This document shows positions 37,764-45,609 of a DNA stretch of 64,000 bases, one piece after another (the stretch's first letter is position 1; every line of letters starts with the position of its first letter). The notes under the pieces are model-generated. The model saw only the letters and a program-made list of their open reading frames with translations. It made no database searches and was not told the DNA's origin. Both the position numbers and the translations under genes were made by a program. The DNA is from Sphingobacterium corticibacter. Its GTDB lineage: Bacteria > Bacteroidota > Bacteroidia > Sphingobacteriales > Sphingobacteriaceae. The stretch spans positions 186,001 to 250,000 of the forward strand of contig NZ_QDKG01000004.1 of the NCBI RefSeq assembly GCF_003076635.1, given 5' to 3'.

Positions 37764-37819
37764 GCAGTGATTACTTGAGTAGTATTGAGAAGAGATATTA
37801 ATTTAATTATATACGTATC

Positions 37820-39373
37820 ATGCGTGTTAGAAATCTGATCCTTGGAACGATTATAATCATCAATCTGATTATCATTTCGTTTGGTTTTATTTTCACCCAA
37901 AGTTGGTTTTGGCTGTTAATCATACCAGTTCCTTTATTGATTATCGCCTTATATCACAGTTTTCAAAGTAGCCATGCTATCTTGAGAAACTATCCTTTGG
38001 TGGGTTACTTTCGGTATATTTTTGAATCGATTCGTCCGGAATTGCGTCAATATTTCTGGGAATCAGATACGGATGGTCGTCCATTCAATAGACGGCAGCG
38101 TTCTATCGTATACCAGAGAGCGAAAAACCAACGCGAAACGGTAGCATTCGGAATGCAGACCGATCCACAAGCCATTGGCAATGAATGGGCTGCGCATTCG
38201 GTATTTCCAGTACATATCGAAAACCACGATTTACGCACGATGGTCGGCAACTTTCAATGTAAGCAGCCGTATAGTCTGAGTGTGTACAACATTTCGGCGA
38301 TGAGTTACGGTGCGTTGAGCCGAACTGCCATCACAGCCCTCAATAAAGGCGCTGCTTTGCAAAATTTTGCGCACAATACCGGTGAAGGTGGCATTAGCCA
38401 ATACCATATTAATGGTGGCGATTTGATTTGGCAGATTGGCACCGGATATTTCGGCTGTCGGGACGATTTGGGCAAGTTTAGCGCAGAACTATTCCGGGAG
38501 AAAGCGAATAAGCCGTACGTGAAAATGATTGAGATCAAGCTTTCACAAGGTGCAAAACCAGGCCACGGCGGTATTTTGCCTGCGGCAAAAAATACGCCAG
38601 AGGTCGCTGCCATCCGACATGTGGTACCCGGAACTGATGTCATGTCGCCGCCGGCGCACAATGCATTTTCTACGGCCGAAGGTTTGATCGAGTTTGTACA
38701 ACATTTGCGTGATTTATCCGATGGAAAACCGGTGGGCTTTAAGCTTTGTGTGGGTGACAAGCAGGAATTCATTGACATCTGTCATGCCATGCAGCAAACG
38801 CAGATTTTCCCAGATTTCATCTCCATCGATGGATCAGAAGGTGGTACTGGTGCAGCACCATTGGAGTTTACCGACAACTTGGGAATGCCTTTATACGATG
38901 CCTTGGCATTTATTACCACTACGTTGATTCGTTTCGGCTTGAAGAAACACATCAAGCTGATTGTATCGAGTCGCATTGTAACTGGATTTGATATTTTAAA
39001 AGCGGTAGCTTTGGGAGCTGATGCATGCTACAGCGCACGCGGAATGATGTTTGCGTTAGGCTGTATACAAGCTTTAAAATGTAATGAAGACGTTTGTCCT
39101 GTAGGTGTGGCTACACAACGTCCACACTTGTACAAAGGCCTTGATGTGGAGGATAAATATGTACGTGTGGGACAATTTCACCGCAACACCTTACGCGCAA
39201 CAGTCGAAATTATGGAAGCCTGCGGTTTCAAAACATTGGAAGATGTAAGTGCTGATAAGTTTTTCCGTAAAGTAGATAATCAAACCACACTGAGCTTCCA
39301 CGAGATTTACTTCCGTAATACGGGTAAGTTCGTTAATAACCGAAGCGGATTTGAACCGGAAATTTTCGAGTAA
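37820..39373 (+). CDS. FMN-binding glutamate synthase family protein, membrane-anchored
   Basis: Resembles the FMN/synthase domain of GltB but lacks the glutaminase domain. Two hydrophobic helices (about 8-27 and 31-46) anchor it, then the TIM barrel follows with SAMSYGALSRTA, GEGGISQYH, KLSQGAKPGHGG and the 3Fe-4S cysteines Cys415, Cys421 and Cys426 in GCIQALKCNEDVCP (C-x5-C-x4-C). All cofactor motifs are present, so it should be a redox enzyme; without a glutamine-hydrolysing partner nearby the reaction is uncertain. 517 residues, monocistronic. Confidence 0.87.
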   Translation: MRVRNLILGTIIIINLIIISFGFIFTQSWFWLLIIPVPLLIIALYHSFQSSHAILRNYPLVGYFRYIFESIRPELRQYFWESDTDGRPFNRRQRSIVYQRAKNQRETVAFGMQTDPQAIGNEWAAHSVFPVHIENHDLRTMVGNFQCKQPYSLSVYNISAMSYGALSRTAITALNKGAALQNFAHNTGEGGISQYHINGGDLIWQIGTGYFGCRDDLGKFSAELFREKANKPYVKMIEIKLSQGAKPGHGGILPAAKNTPEVAAIRHVVPGTDVMSPPAHNAFSTAEGLIEFVQHLRDLSDGKPVGFKLCVGDKQEFIDICHAMQQTQIFPDFISIDGSEGGTGAAPLEFTDNLGMPLYDALAFITTTLIRFGLKKHIKLIVSSRIVTGFDILKAVALGADACYSARGMMFALGCIQALKCNEDVCPVGVATQRPHLYKGLDVEDKYVRVGQFHRNTLRATVEIMEACGFKTLEDVSADKFFRKVDNQTTLSFHEIYFRNTGKFVNNRSGFEPEIFE

Positions 39374-39404
39374 AAAATAAATACAACAAACACAAACAAA
39401 GCGG

Positions 39405-39443
39405 AACCCTTGGCTCAGATGAGTCAGGGGTTTACTTTTTTAT
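39405..39443 (+). terminator. Probable terminator after the glutamate-synthase-like gene
   Basis: AACCC pairs with GGGTT and the interior CTCA with TGAG, imperfectly, followed by TACTTTTTT. Confidence 0.5.
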
Positions 39444-39519
39444 GGGCAAAACTGTTTCAAAAAAAATCAGTACATTTAAGGGACGATTCAAACGTGCAAA
39501 CTGTTAAAGGATAGCTCGA

Positions 39520-39564
39520 ATGACATTTGTTTCTCTGGTTGCGATTGTATTGCTCACGGGGTAA
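39520..39564 (+). CDS. Possible 14-residue hydrophobic peptide
   Basis: ATG...TAA encodes MTFVSLVAIVLLTG, 22 nt before the next gene. It could be a leader, a membrane micropeptide or chance. Preceded by TACATTTA (39471-39478), one mismatch to the -7 consensus. Confidence 0.25.
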   Translation: MTFVSLVAIVLLTG

Positions 39565-39586
39565 GTTTTTAAAAAAGATCAAATAG

Positions 39587-40054
39587 ATGGAAAGTATTAT
39601 ACCTGTTCTTCTTGTTGTGGGTGGATTGATTTACAAAATCTATCAGAATTATCAGGAGGAGATGGAAAAGGCTCGGAAGCGTCAGCAAAATTTGCCGAAG
39701 AAGACCACTCCGAAGACCGTCGTGGCAACTCCGCGTACTAGTACAGCGAAACGTCGGGAAACAACTGCTCCTGCGCATCCTACGCCACAACCAGTTTATG
39801 ATAGACAGCTTGGCAGACCAAAGCCGACCAAAATTGTTCGAAAACCAGTGGAGATGCCGGAGAAAATGGTACTGGAACAAGAAGTACCTGTCGAAGTAAC
39901 TCGCCTGCGCGCGCAAAAGGCAAAGCAGAAATTAGCCCACAAAATGGAATTGGTAAACGTAGCAGACGCTTTGCCAGAACAGCAGCAAGCTCATTTTGAC
40001 CTGAGACAAGCAGTAATTCACGCAGCCATATTAGAGCGGCCGTACGCAGACTAA
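39587..40054 (+). CDS. Small membrane-anchored protein of unknown function
   Basis: 155 residues: one N-terminal helix (MESIIPVLLVVGGLIYKIY, 1-19), then a charged coiled-coil-like segment and a Lys/Thr/Pro-rich linker (30-75), ending in a short conserved-looking tail HFDLRQAVIHAAILERPYAD. That tail pattern (LRQAVIxxxILxRPY) recurs in many small proteins of this phylum, as I recall, but has no known role. Cytoplasmic linker and possible scaffold; function unknown. Confidence 0.72.
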   Translation: MESIIPVLLVVGGLIYKIYQNYQEEMEKARKRQQNLPKKTTPKTVVATPRTSTAKRRETTAPAHPTPQPVYDRQLGRPKPTKIVRKPVEMPEKMVLEQEVPVEVTRLRAQKAKQKLAHKMELVNVADALPEQQQAHFDLRQAVIHAAILERPYAD

Positions 40055-40066
40055 TCTTTTCAAAAG

Positions 40067-40843
40067 TTAGAGGATCGTAAATTTATCTTGATCTTTTAAG
40101 AAAGGTAAGTTCTGCCGTGTTTCTATGAGATCTTTGGGATTTAGTGTAAATGTATATAAATCCTCATCCTCTGGTTTATAATACACCACATCACCAGCTG
40201 GTGATATGCACATCGATCCGCCAGAATAATACGTTTCATTGCCATCGTGACCTACTCGGTTCACACCAATCACATACGATTGATTTTCAATAGCTCTTGC
40301 TGGTATGAGTGCGCGCCAATGTGCCGAGCGTTTGTCCGGCCAGTTGGCGGTGTAAACCAACAAGTCGTACGCATCATTCTCATTGCGTGACCAAACGGGG
40401 AAACGAAGATCATAACATACCATCGGACAGATGCGCCAGCCTTTAATATTCAATATGACCCGAGATGAGCCAGCAGTAAAGTGCTCATCCTCTTTTCCCA
40501 TGCCGAAAAGATGGCGCTTATCGTAGTGCACAAAAGTACCATCGGGCGACATCCACACAAAGCGGTTATAATAACGGCCTTCTTCTTCGATAATTAAAGA
40601 GCCAGCAACCACGCAGTCAAACTTTTTAGAAAGATCAAACATCCAATGCATCGTTGGACCAGACATGGTCTCAGCACAAGCAGCTACATTCATGGTAAAA
40701 CCAGTATTGAACATTTCTGGCAGAATAATCAGATCTGTCTTTTCGCGCAATCCAGATAAGCGAAGCGAGAGGTTTTGAAGATTCTTCTCGGCATTCTCCC
40801 AGAATAGGTACGCTTGAAATATTGTAACTTTTATTTGCTCCAT
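40067..40843 (-). CDS. Nitrilase-superfamily omega-amidase (YafV-like)
   Basis: Amidohydrolase, 258 residues, probably hydrolysing 2-oxoglutaramate or 2-oxosuccinamate (metabolite repair after transamination of glutamine or methionine). Catalytic triad Glu43 (LPEMFNTGF), Lys109 (YDKRHLFGMG) and Cys143 (MVCYDLRFP). The frame continues to a GTG at 40864, but ATG 40843 gives MEQIKVTIFQ, the correct first strand. Convergent with the small membrane protein. Confidence 0.9.
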   Translation of the reverse strand: MEQIKVTIFQAYLFWENAEKNLQNLSLRLSGLREKTDLIILPEMFNTGFTMNVAACAETMSGPTMHWMFDLSKKFDCVVAGSLIIEEEGRYYNRFVWMSPDGTFVHYDKRHLFGMGKEDEHFTAGSSRVILNIKGWRICPMVCYDLRFPVWSRNENDAYDLLVYTANWPDKRSAHWRALIPARAIENQSYVIGVNRVGHDGNETYYSGGSMCISPAGDVVYYKPEDEDLYTFTLNPKDLIETRQNLPFLKDQDKFTIL

Positions 40844-40918
40844 AAATACGTGTTCGATCGACACCTTTCGGTACCCTTTAATACAAATTAGGGAATAATT
40901 CGCAGTAATCCTAATGGA

Positions 40919-41890
40919 TTAATGTGTGCGAACCATCAGATTCTGTGCCAAATCTAATAAAGCTGCTTTTTGCTGATCAGCAACAGGGATCTTGCTTAGG
41001 GCTTCATAAGCACGATCGGAATAGTCTTCCTTTAACTTTTCGGCAATAGCACGCACCTCATATTTGGCATACAATTCCTTCGTGGTCTGTATCTTAGCCT
41101 CCGCATCCGGCTCGCTCACCAGATTATCCAAGATCACCGCATCTTGCGCACCAACGCGTTGCTGCAAATGAATACGTAATATCGTTTTCTTGTCACACAA
41201 AATATCGCCACCGACTTGTTTTCCAAAATTTTCTGGATTACCATACACATCCAAGATATCATCTTGCAATTGAAATGCAATACCGAGATTGACGCCAAAC
41301 TGATAGAGCAATTCTTGCTCTTCGGCATTCGCATCCGCTAGAATGGCACCCATTTGCAAGGCTCCGCCTAATAGCACGGAAGTCTTTGCTCGAATCATTG
41401 CAATATAGTCATCTTCTGCTACCAGATCTTGCGTTTCAAAATCCATGTCTTTTTGCTGTCCTTCGCATACTTCCAATGCCATGCGATTAAATACTTTCAG
41501 CAAAGCTGGAATCTTGGTCGGTGTACATCGTGCAATCTCTTCGTATGCTTTCACAAGCAAAGCATCGCCAGAAAGAATGGCCACATTTTCACTCCATTTC
41601 TTATGTACCGTCATCGCGCCCCGACGTAATGGTGCCTCATCCATGATGTCATCGTGAATGAGGGAGAAATTATGGAAATATTCTACCGCCAAAGCTGCCG
41701 GAATCGTGGATTCCATATCTTCAAAAGCGAATAAATCGGCACCCAACATTACCAGTAAAGGTCGAACGCGCTTGCCCGATAAACCCAAAATATAGCGTAT
41801 AGGATCGTATAGTTTTGGTGGATCTGTCGGGAATTGTGCTTGCTCAATGGCTTCGGTGATGTGTGTACTATATGTAGATTGTGTCAGCAT
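40919..41890 (-). CDS. Polyprenyl synthetase (trans-isoprenyl diphosphate synthase)
   Basis: Builds linear isoprenoid diphosphates, for menaquinone side chains or as geranylgeranyl precursor. The first Asp-rich motif DDIMD is at 80-84 (preceded by SLIH), the second is LQDDILD near 210; GKRVRP lies at 39-44. 323 residues from the ATG at 41890; a longer frame to 41917 would overlap its own promoter element TATTTTTG (41922-41915). Chain length cannot be read reliably. Confidence 0.92.
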   Translation of the reverse strand: MLTQSTYSTHITEAIEQAQFPTDPPKLYDPIRYILGLSGKRVRPLLVMLGADLFAFEDMESTIPAALAVEYFHNFSLIHDDIMDEAPLRRGAMTVHKKWSENVAILSGDALLVKAYEEIARCTPTKIPALLKVFNRMALEVCEGQQKDMDFETQDLVAEDDYIAMIRAKTSVLLGGALQMGAILADANAEEQELLYQFGVNLGIAFQLQDDILDVYGNPENFGKQVGGDILCDKKTILRIHLQQRVGAQDAVILDNLVSEPDAEAKIQTTKELYAKYEVRAIAEKLKEDYSDRAYEALSKIPVADQQKAALLDLAQNLMVRTH

Positions 41891-41914
41891 GCGAAAGAAA
41901 ATATGACGAATATA

Positions 41915-41932
41915 CAAAAATAACTACTTTTG
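41915..41932. promoter_or_regulatory. Overlapping divergent -7 elements between polyprenyl synthase and glycosyltransferase
   Basis: Minus-strand TATTTTTG (41922-41915) and plus-strand TACTTTTG (41925-41932) are both exact TAnnTTTG matches separated by 2 nt, so RNA polymerases could compete. The plus element sets the glycosyltransferase start at 41945 rather than the TTG/ATG at 41930/41933. Confidence 0.55.
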
Positions 41933-41944
41933 ATGATCTCATAC

Positions 41945-43117
41945 ATGCGCGTACTCTTTGTTCATAACTATTATCAGGATCTTGGTGGAGAAGATGTGGT
42001 CTTCCATCAGGAGATGAAGGCCCTGTCTGAAGTGTCAGGTTATGAAGTATTTTCACTCACCTATCAGAATGAAAAAGGTTGGAAAGGCTTGTGGCAATTT
42101 GGGTGGTCGGCATGGAATATATTTGCGGCGAAAAAATTACGCGACGCGATCCGTCGTATTAGACCAGATGTGATTCATTTCCACAATACGCAATATGCGG
42201 CTGGGCCCATCTTAATTCGGACGGCAAAGAAAGCGGGTATTCCGGTGGTCATGTCTTTACATAACTTCCGTTTGCTCTGCCCTTCTGCCACATTATTCTA
42301 CCGTGGAAAGCTATTTACCGATAGTGTGTATGCTACTTTTCCTTGGAAGGCGATTCGAAACCGTGTGCTGGATCATTCATTCCTAAAAACGGTGTTAACG
42401 GCCGTCAGTTATTGGATGCACCGCAAAATAGGCACTTGGAAGATGGTGGATCGTTTTCTAGTGTTGGCAGATTTTTCGAAGGATTTATTCGTAAAAAGTT
42501 CACTAGACGTACCTGCTGAACATATCGTCGTGAAACCGAACTTTGTAAATATACCAGCTCCCGATATACTGCCTGAGCGGCAGAAAAACTATCTGTATGT
42601 CGGTAGAGTATCTGAGGAGAAAGGCATTTTGGAATTATTAAATGCTTTAAAAAACACGGATTATCCGCTGCGCATCGTTGGATCCGGACCTTTAGAAGAG
42701 CAAGTGAAAGAGATCGTAAATAATACGCCGAACTTCTCCTACGTTGGCGCGCTACCAAAAGAGGCGGTATATACAGAACTGTTGCAGTGCAAAGCACTCA
42801 TCGTGCCTTCGGTCTGTTATGAAGGCGGTACACCATTGACAATTATTGAAGGCATGATGTTGCACACACCAATTATCGCCAGTGATATTGGTGCTATTGC
42901 CGATGCCGTGAAAGAGGGGGAAACAGGTTATCTATTTCAACCGACGGATGCGGCATCGATCGTGCATGCTATAGATCGATTTGAAAGTGACAGTACAGCA
43001 GCGCATCAAATTATCACTGCCCGCGCGGCTGAGAAAGCGCAGCGCATGCATAGCCAAAAGCGCATTATGGCTTTATTACAACAGGAGTATGATCAAGTTT
43101 GCGCCCGAAATACCTAA
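41945..43117 (+). CDS. Glycosyltransferase family 4 protein
   Basis: GT-B retaining glycosyltransferase of 390 residues. N-terminal domain starts MRVLFVHNYYQDLGGEDVVF; the acceptor loop SLHNFRLLCPSA is near 107-118, and the donor-sugar region includes KNYLYVGRVSEEKG (about 215) and YEGGTPLTIIEGM with the conserved Glu pair. The LGGEDVVF opening and HNFR.LCP segment are typical of capsule or LPS mannosyl/glucosyl transferases. Lone gene, so the polymer is unknown. Confidence 0.87.
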   Translation: MRVLFVHNYYQDLGGEDVVFHQEMKALSEVSGYEVFSLTYQNEKGWKGLWQFGWSAWNIFAAKKLRDAIRRIRPDVIHFHNTQYAAGPILIRTAKKAGIPVVMSLHNFRLLCPSATLFYRGKLFTDSVYATFPWKAIRNRVLDHSFLKTVLTAVSYWMHRKIGTWKMVDRFLVLADFSKDLFVKSSLDVPAEHIVVKPNFVNIPAPDILPERQKNYLYVGRVSEEKGILELLNALKNTDYPLRIVGSGPLEEQVKEIVNNTPNFSYVGALPKEAVYTELLQCKALIVPSVCYEGGTPLTIIEGMMLHTPIIASDIGAIADAVKEGETGYLFQPTDAASIVHAIDRFESDSTAAHQIITARAAEKAQRMHSQKRIMALLQQEYDQVCARNT

Positions 43118-43172
43118 ATTTGTAGGATGCCATTCGCAAGAGTGGCCATACGTCTGATAAAAAATAATACAT

Positions 43173-43505
43173 ATGAATCAAATAATTGTGATGGATGCTA
43201 TTGGCCTTGCGCCACAGATCCGTGAAGTATTAGAGACCGTGTATGACCCGGAATTAAAGCCTGCAAACATTGTGGACTTGGGTTTGGTATACGAGATCAT
43301 CACGAAAGCAGATGGTTCGGCAAAAATTGTGATGACGCTTACGGCTCCTGGCTGCCCAGTGGCTGGAGACATTATGGATGAGGTGCAACGCAAAGTAGCG
43401 GATATTGACGGAGTCAACCAAGCAGTCGTTGAACTAACCTTCGATCCACCTTGGAACAGAGACATGATGTCGGAAGAAGCGAAATTGGAGCTCGGTTTTT
43501 TGTAG
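43173..43505 (+). CDS. Metal-sulfur cluster assembly factor, DUF59/MIP18 family (SufT-like)
   Basis: Small cytoplasmic protein of 110 residues involved in Fe-S cluster assembly. Motifs VYDPELKPANIVDLGLVYEI split at 24-43, TLTAPGCPVAGDIMDEV at 54-70 (the conserved Cys is Cys60) and FDPPWNRDMMSEEAKLELG at the end are those of SufT/PaaD-like DUF59 proteins. No suf genes are adjacent. A TAAATTTG -7 match at 43115-43122 precedes it. Confidence 0.87.
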   Translation: MNQIIVMDAIGLAPQIREVLETVYDPELKPANIVDLGLVYEIITKADGSAKIVMTLTAPGCPVAGDIMDEVQRKVADIDGVNQAVVELTFDPPWNRDMMSEEAKLELGFL

Positions 43506-43513
43506 GTTGAGCG

Positions 43514-43655
43514 ATAGGTTAATAGAGTTAATAAGGTAGATAGAGTTGATAGCTAAGATTGCCGCACCTTCGTGCCTCAGGTTCGCAATGACGCGGTTCT
43601 CAAAGAGAGTAACCTTCAGTCATATCGTCTTCGCGAGAAGGCACGACGACGCGAT
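43514..43655 (+). repeat. Dispersed modular repeat, copy 2
   Basis: Three modules: tandem GTTAATAG/GTTGATAG-like units (43514-43553), a 39-nt hairpin-forming unit (43556-43594; inner GCAC-CTTC-GTGC stem, outer ATTGC/GCAAT), and a GC-rich module (43621-43655). The same order, inverted, is seen at 24171-24286. Sequence style (TTCGCAATGACG ends) is that of widespread non-coding palindromic repeats. Confidence 0.78.
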
Positions 43656-43688
43656 CTAAATTTTTAATTAAAGAAAAAAATAGCGCTG

Positions 43689-43770
43689 AGATTGCCGCAC
43701 CTTCGTGCCTCAGGTTCGCAATGACGCAAATTTATTGATTGCGGCAACCTCCTACGTTGGCGTCGTAAAG
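43689..43770 (+). repeat. Dispersed modular repeat, extra unit and inverted partial copy
   Basis: 43689-43727 is an exact duplicate of the 39-nt unit at 43556-43594. About 43739-43770 resembles the same unit in reverse; GCGGCAA there can pair with TTGCCGC of the direct copy, so the segment could fold as a large hairpin downstream of uvrC and the sufT-like gene. Confidence 0.72.
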
Positions 43771-43800
43771 ACAGTAAGACTTACCGTAGTCAAAATAATA

Positions 43801-45600
43801 TTACTCCACCTCGGCAAAATAAGCACGAAATGCAGCGATCTGCTTCTTATTTAGCAGCTCTGCGAGCTGTTCATCACTGGCTTCCCGTGTTTTCTTAATT
43901 GACTTAAAGGTTTTGAGTAGCTTTTCGACCGTCGTCTTACCGATTCCGGGAATCTGTTCCAATTCCGAAACAAAGGTTTTACGGCTACGTTGATTGCGGT
44001 GAAAAGTAATCCCAAATCGGTGGGCTTCATCGCGAAGATGCTGAATAACACGCAATGTTTCTGACTTCTTATCCAGATACAACGGAAATTGATCACCCGG
44101 ATAATATAATTCTTCAAGCCGCTTGGCAATACCAATTATGGTGACTTTTTTCTCGATGCCAAGCAGGCGCAAGCTTTTCAAAGCGGCACCTAATTGCCCT
44201 TTACCACCATCGATAATAATTAGTTGCGGTAACGGCTGATCCTCATCTAACAAGCGGCGATAGCGACGAAAAACCGCTTCTTCCATCGTGGCAAAATCAT
44301 CTGGCCCGACAACGGTCTTCACATTAAAATGTCGGTAATCTTTCTTAGAAGGTTTTGCATCCTTAAACACCACAATCGCAGATACAGGGTAATTCCCTTG
44401 TATATTGGAGTTATCAAAACATTCAATATGCTGTGGTAGCACATTCATGCGCAAATCCTTCTGCATCTGAGACAAGATGCGCTCCGTCTTCAACTCAGGA
44501 TTTAGCTTCTCATACTGGTTGAGGCGCTCTTTTTTAAAGTACGCCACATTTTTGAGTGACAAGTCCAATAGCTTCCGCTTATCACCCATTTTAGGTACGT
44601 GAAAATGGAAATTTTCGTCTTCTTGGATATCCAACTCAAAAGGCACAATGATCTCTCTTGACAAACTTTTAAAGCGCGATCTGATCTCTGGAATGGCCAG
44701 TGCCAATAACTCTTCATCACTCTCATCCAAGCGCTTCTTCATTTCTAAAGTCTGCGTCTGGATGATTACGCCGTTGACGATTTTTAGAAAGTTGACGAAG
44801 GCATAACTATCTTCGGAAGCGATGCTAAATACATCCACATTAGTGATGGACGAACTAACGACGGTGGATTTGCTTTGGTAGTTGCCGAGCTTATCCAACT
44901 TTAGCTTCAGGGTATGCGCCTGTTCAAAATCCATCTGCTCTACCGCAGATTGCATCTGTTCTTTCAGGCGATTATTTACCACGCTGATTTTTCCGTTGAG
45001 AATATCTTTGATATTCGCTAGATTCTGATTGTAAGATTCTTCCTCCTGGAGACCTTCACATGGCCCCTTGCAATTGCCGATTTGATATTCCAAGCATACT
45101 TTGAACTTACCTTTTTGAATATTCTCTTCGGATAGATTGAGATTGCAGGTACGCAATGGAAATAGCTCGCGAATCATATCCAACACGATGTGCATCATGC
45201 CCACAGAGGCGTACGGCCCGTAATAGCGTGAACCATCTTTGACATAACGTCGCGTCCAATAAATACGTGGAAAACGCTCGTTTTTGATGACGATCCAAGG
45301 ATAGGTTTTGTCATCTTTGAGCATCACATTGTAGCGAGGCTGATGTTTTTTAATCAAGCTATTTTCTAGCAGCCAAGCATCGATCTCGGTATCTACAATA
45401 GTGAATGCGATACGATTGATCTTGCGCACCAGCACACGCGTTTTGCCATTGAGCTGATGCGGACTATTAAAGTAGGAACCTACCCGGTTGCGCAGATCTT
45501 TGGCCTTGCCAACATAGATCAGCTGCTCGTCTTTATCAAAATATTGATAAACACCCGGTTTGTGCGGTATGCGCGTTAATTCCTGCTTGTAATCAAACAC
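43801..45600 (-). CDS. uvrC: Excinuclease ABC subunit UvrC
   Basis: Makes both incisions in nucleotide excision repair. Order: GIY-YIG nuclease (10-95: GVYQYFDKDEQLIYVGKAKDLRNR split), UvrB-binding UVR region near 205-235 (EQMDFEQAHTLKLKLDKLG), RNase H-like UvrC domain near 385-540 (ECFDNSNIQG, LIIIDGGKGQL) and a helix-hairpin-helix end (LEQIPGIGKTTVEKLLKTF). 599 residues. It starts 9 nt after the PBP1A stop. Confidence 0.97.
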   Translation of the reverse strand: MFDYKQELTRIPHKPGVYQYFDKDEQLIYVGKAKDLRNRVGSYFNSPHQLNGKTRVLVRKINRIAFTIVDTEIDAWLLENSLIKKHQPRYNVMLKDDKTYPWIVIKNERFPRIYWTRRYVKDGSRYYGPYASVGMMHIVLDMIRELFPLRTCNLNLSEENIQKGKFKVCLEYQIGNCKGPCEGLQEEESYNQNLANIKDILNGKISVVNNRLKEQMQSAVEQMDFEQAHTLKLKLDKLGNYQSKSTVVSSSITNVDVFSIASEDSYAFVNFLKIVNGVIIQTQTLEMKKRLDESDEELLALAIPEIRSRFKSLSREIIVPFELDIQEDENFHFHVPKMGDKRKLLDLSLKNVAYFKKERLNQYEKLNPELKTERILSQMQKDLRMNVLPQHIECFDNSNIQGNYPVSAIVVFKDAKPSKKDYRHFNVKTVVGPDDFATMEEAVFRRYRRLLDEDQPLPQLIIIDGGKGQLGAALKSLRLLGIEKKVTIIGIAKRLEELYYPGDQFPLYLDKKSETLRVIQHLRDEAHRFGITFHRNQRSRKTFVSELEQIPGIGKTTVEKLLKTFKSIKKTREASDEQLAELLNKKQIAAFRAYFAEVE

Positions 45601-45609
45601 TTTTTTATC

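Noticed and set aside
37731..37802. 23-codon frame before the glutamate-synthase-like gene
   Set aside because: It overlaps a TAATTTTG promoter element and has no other support.
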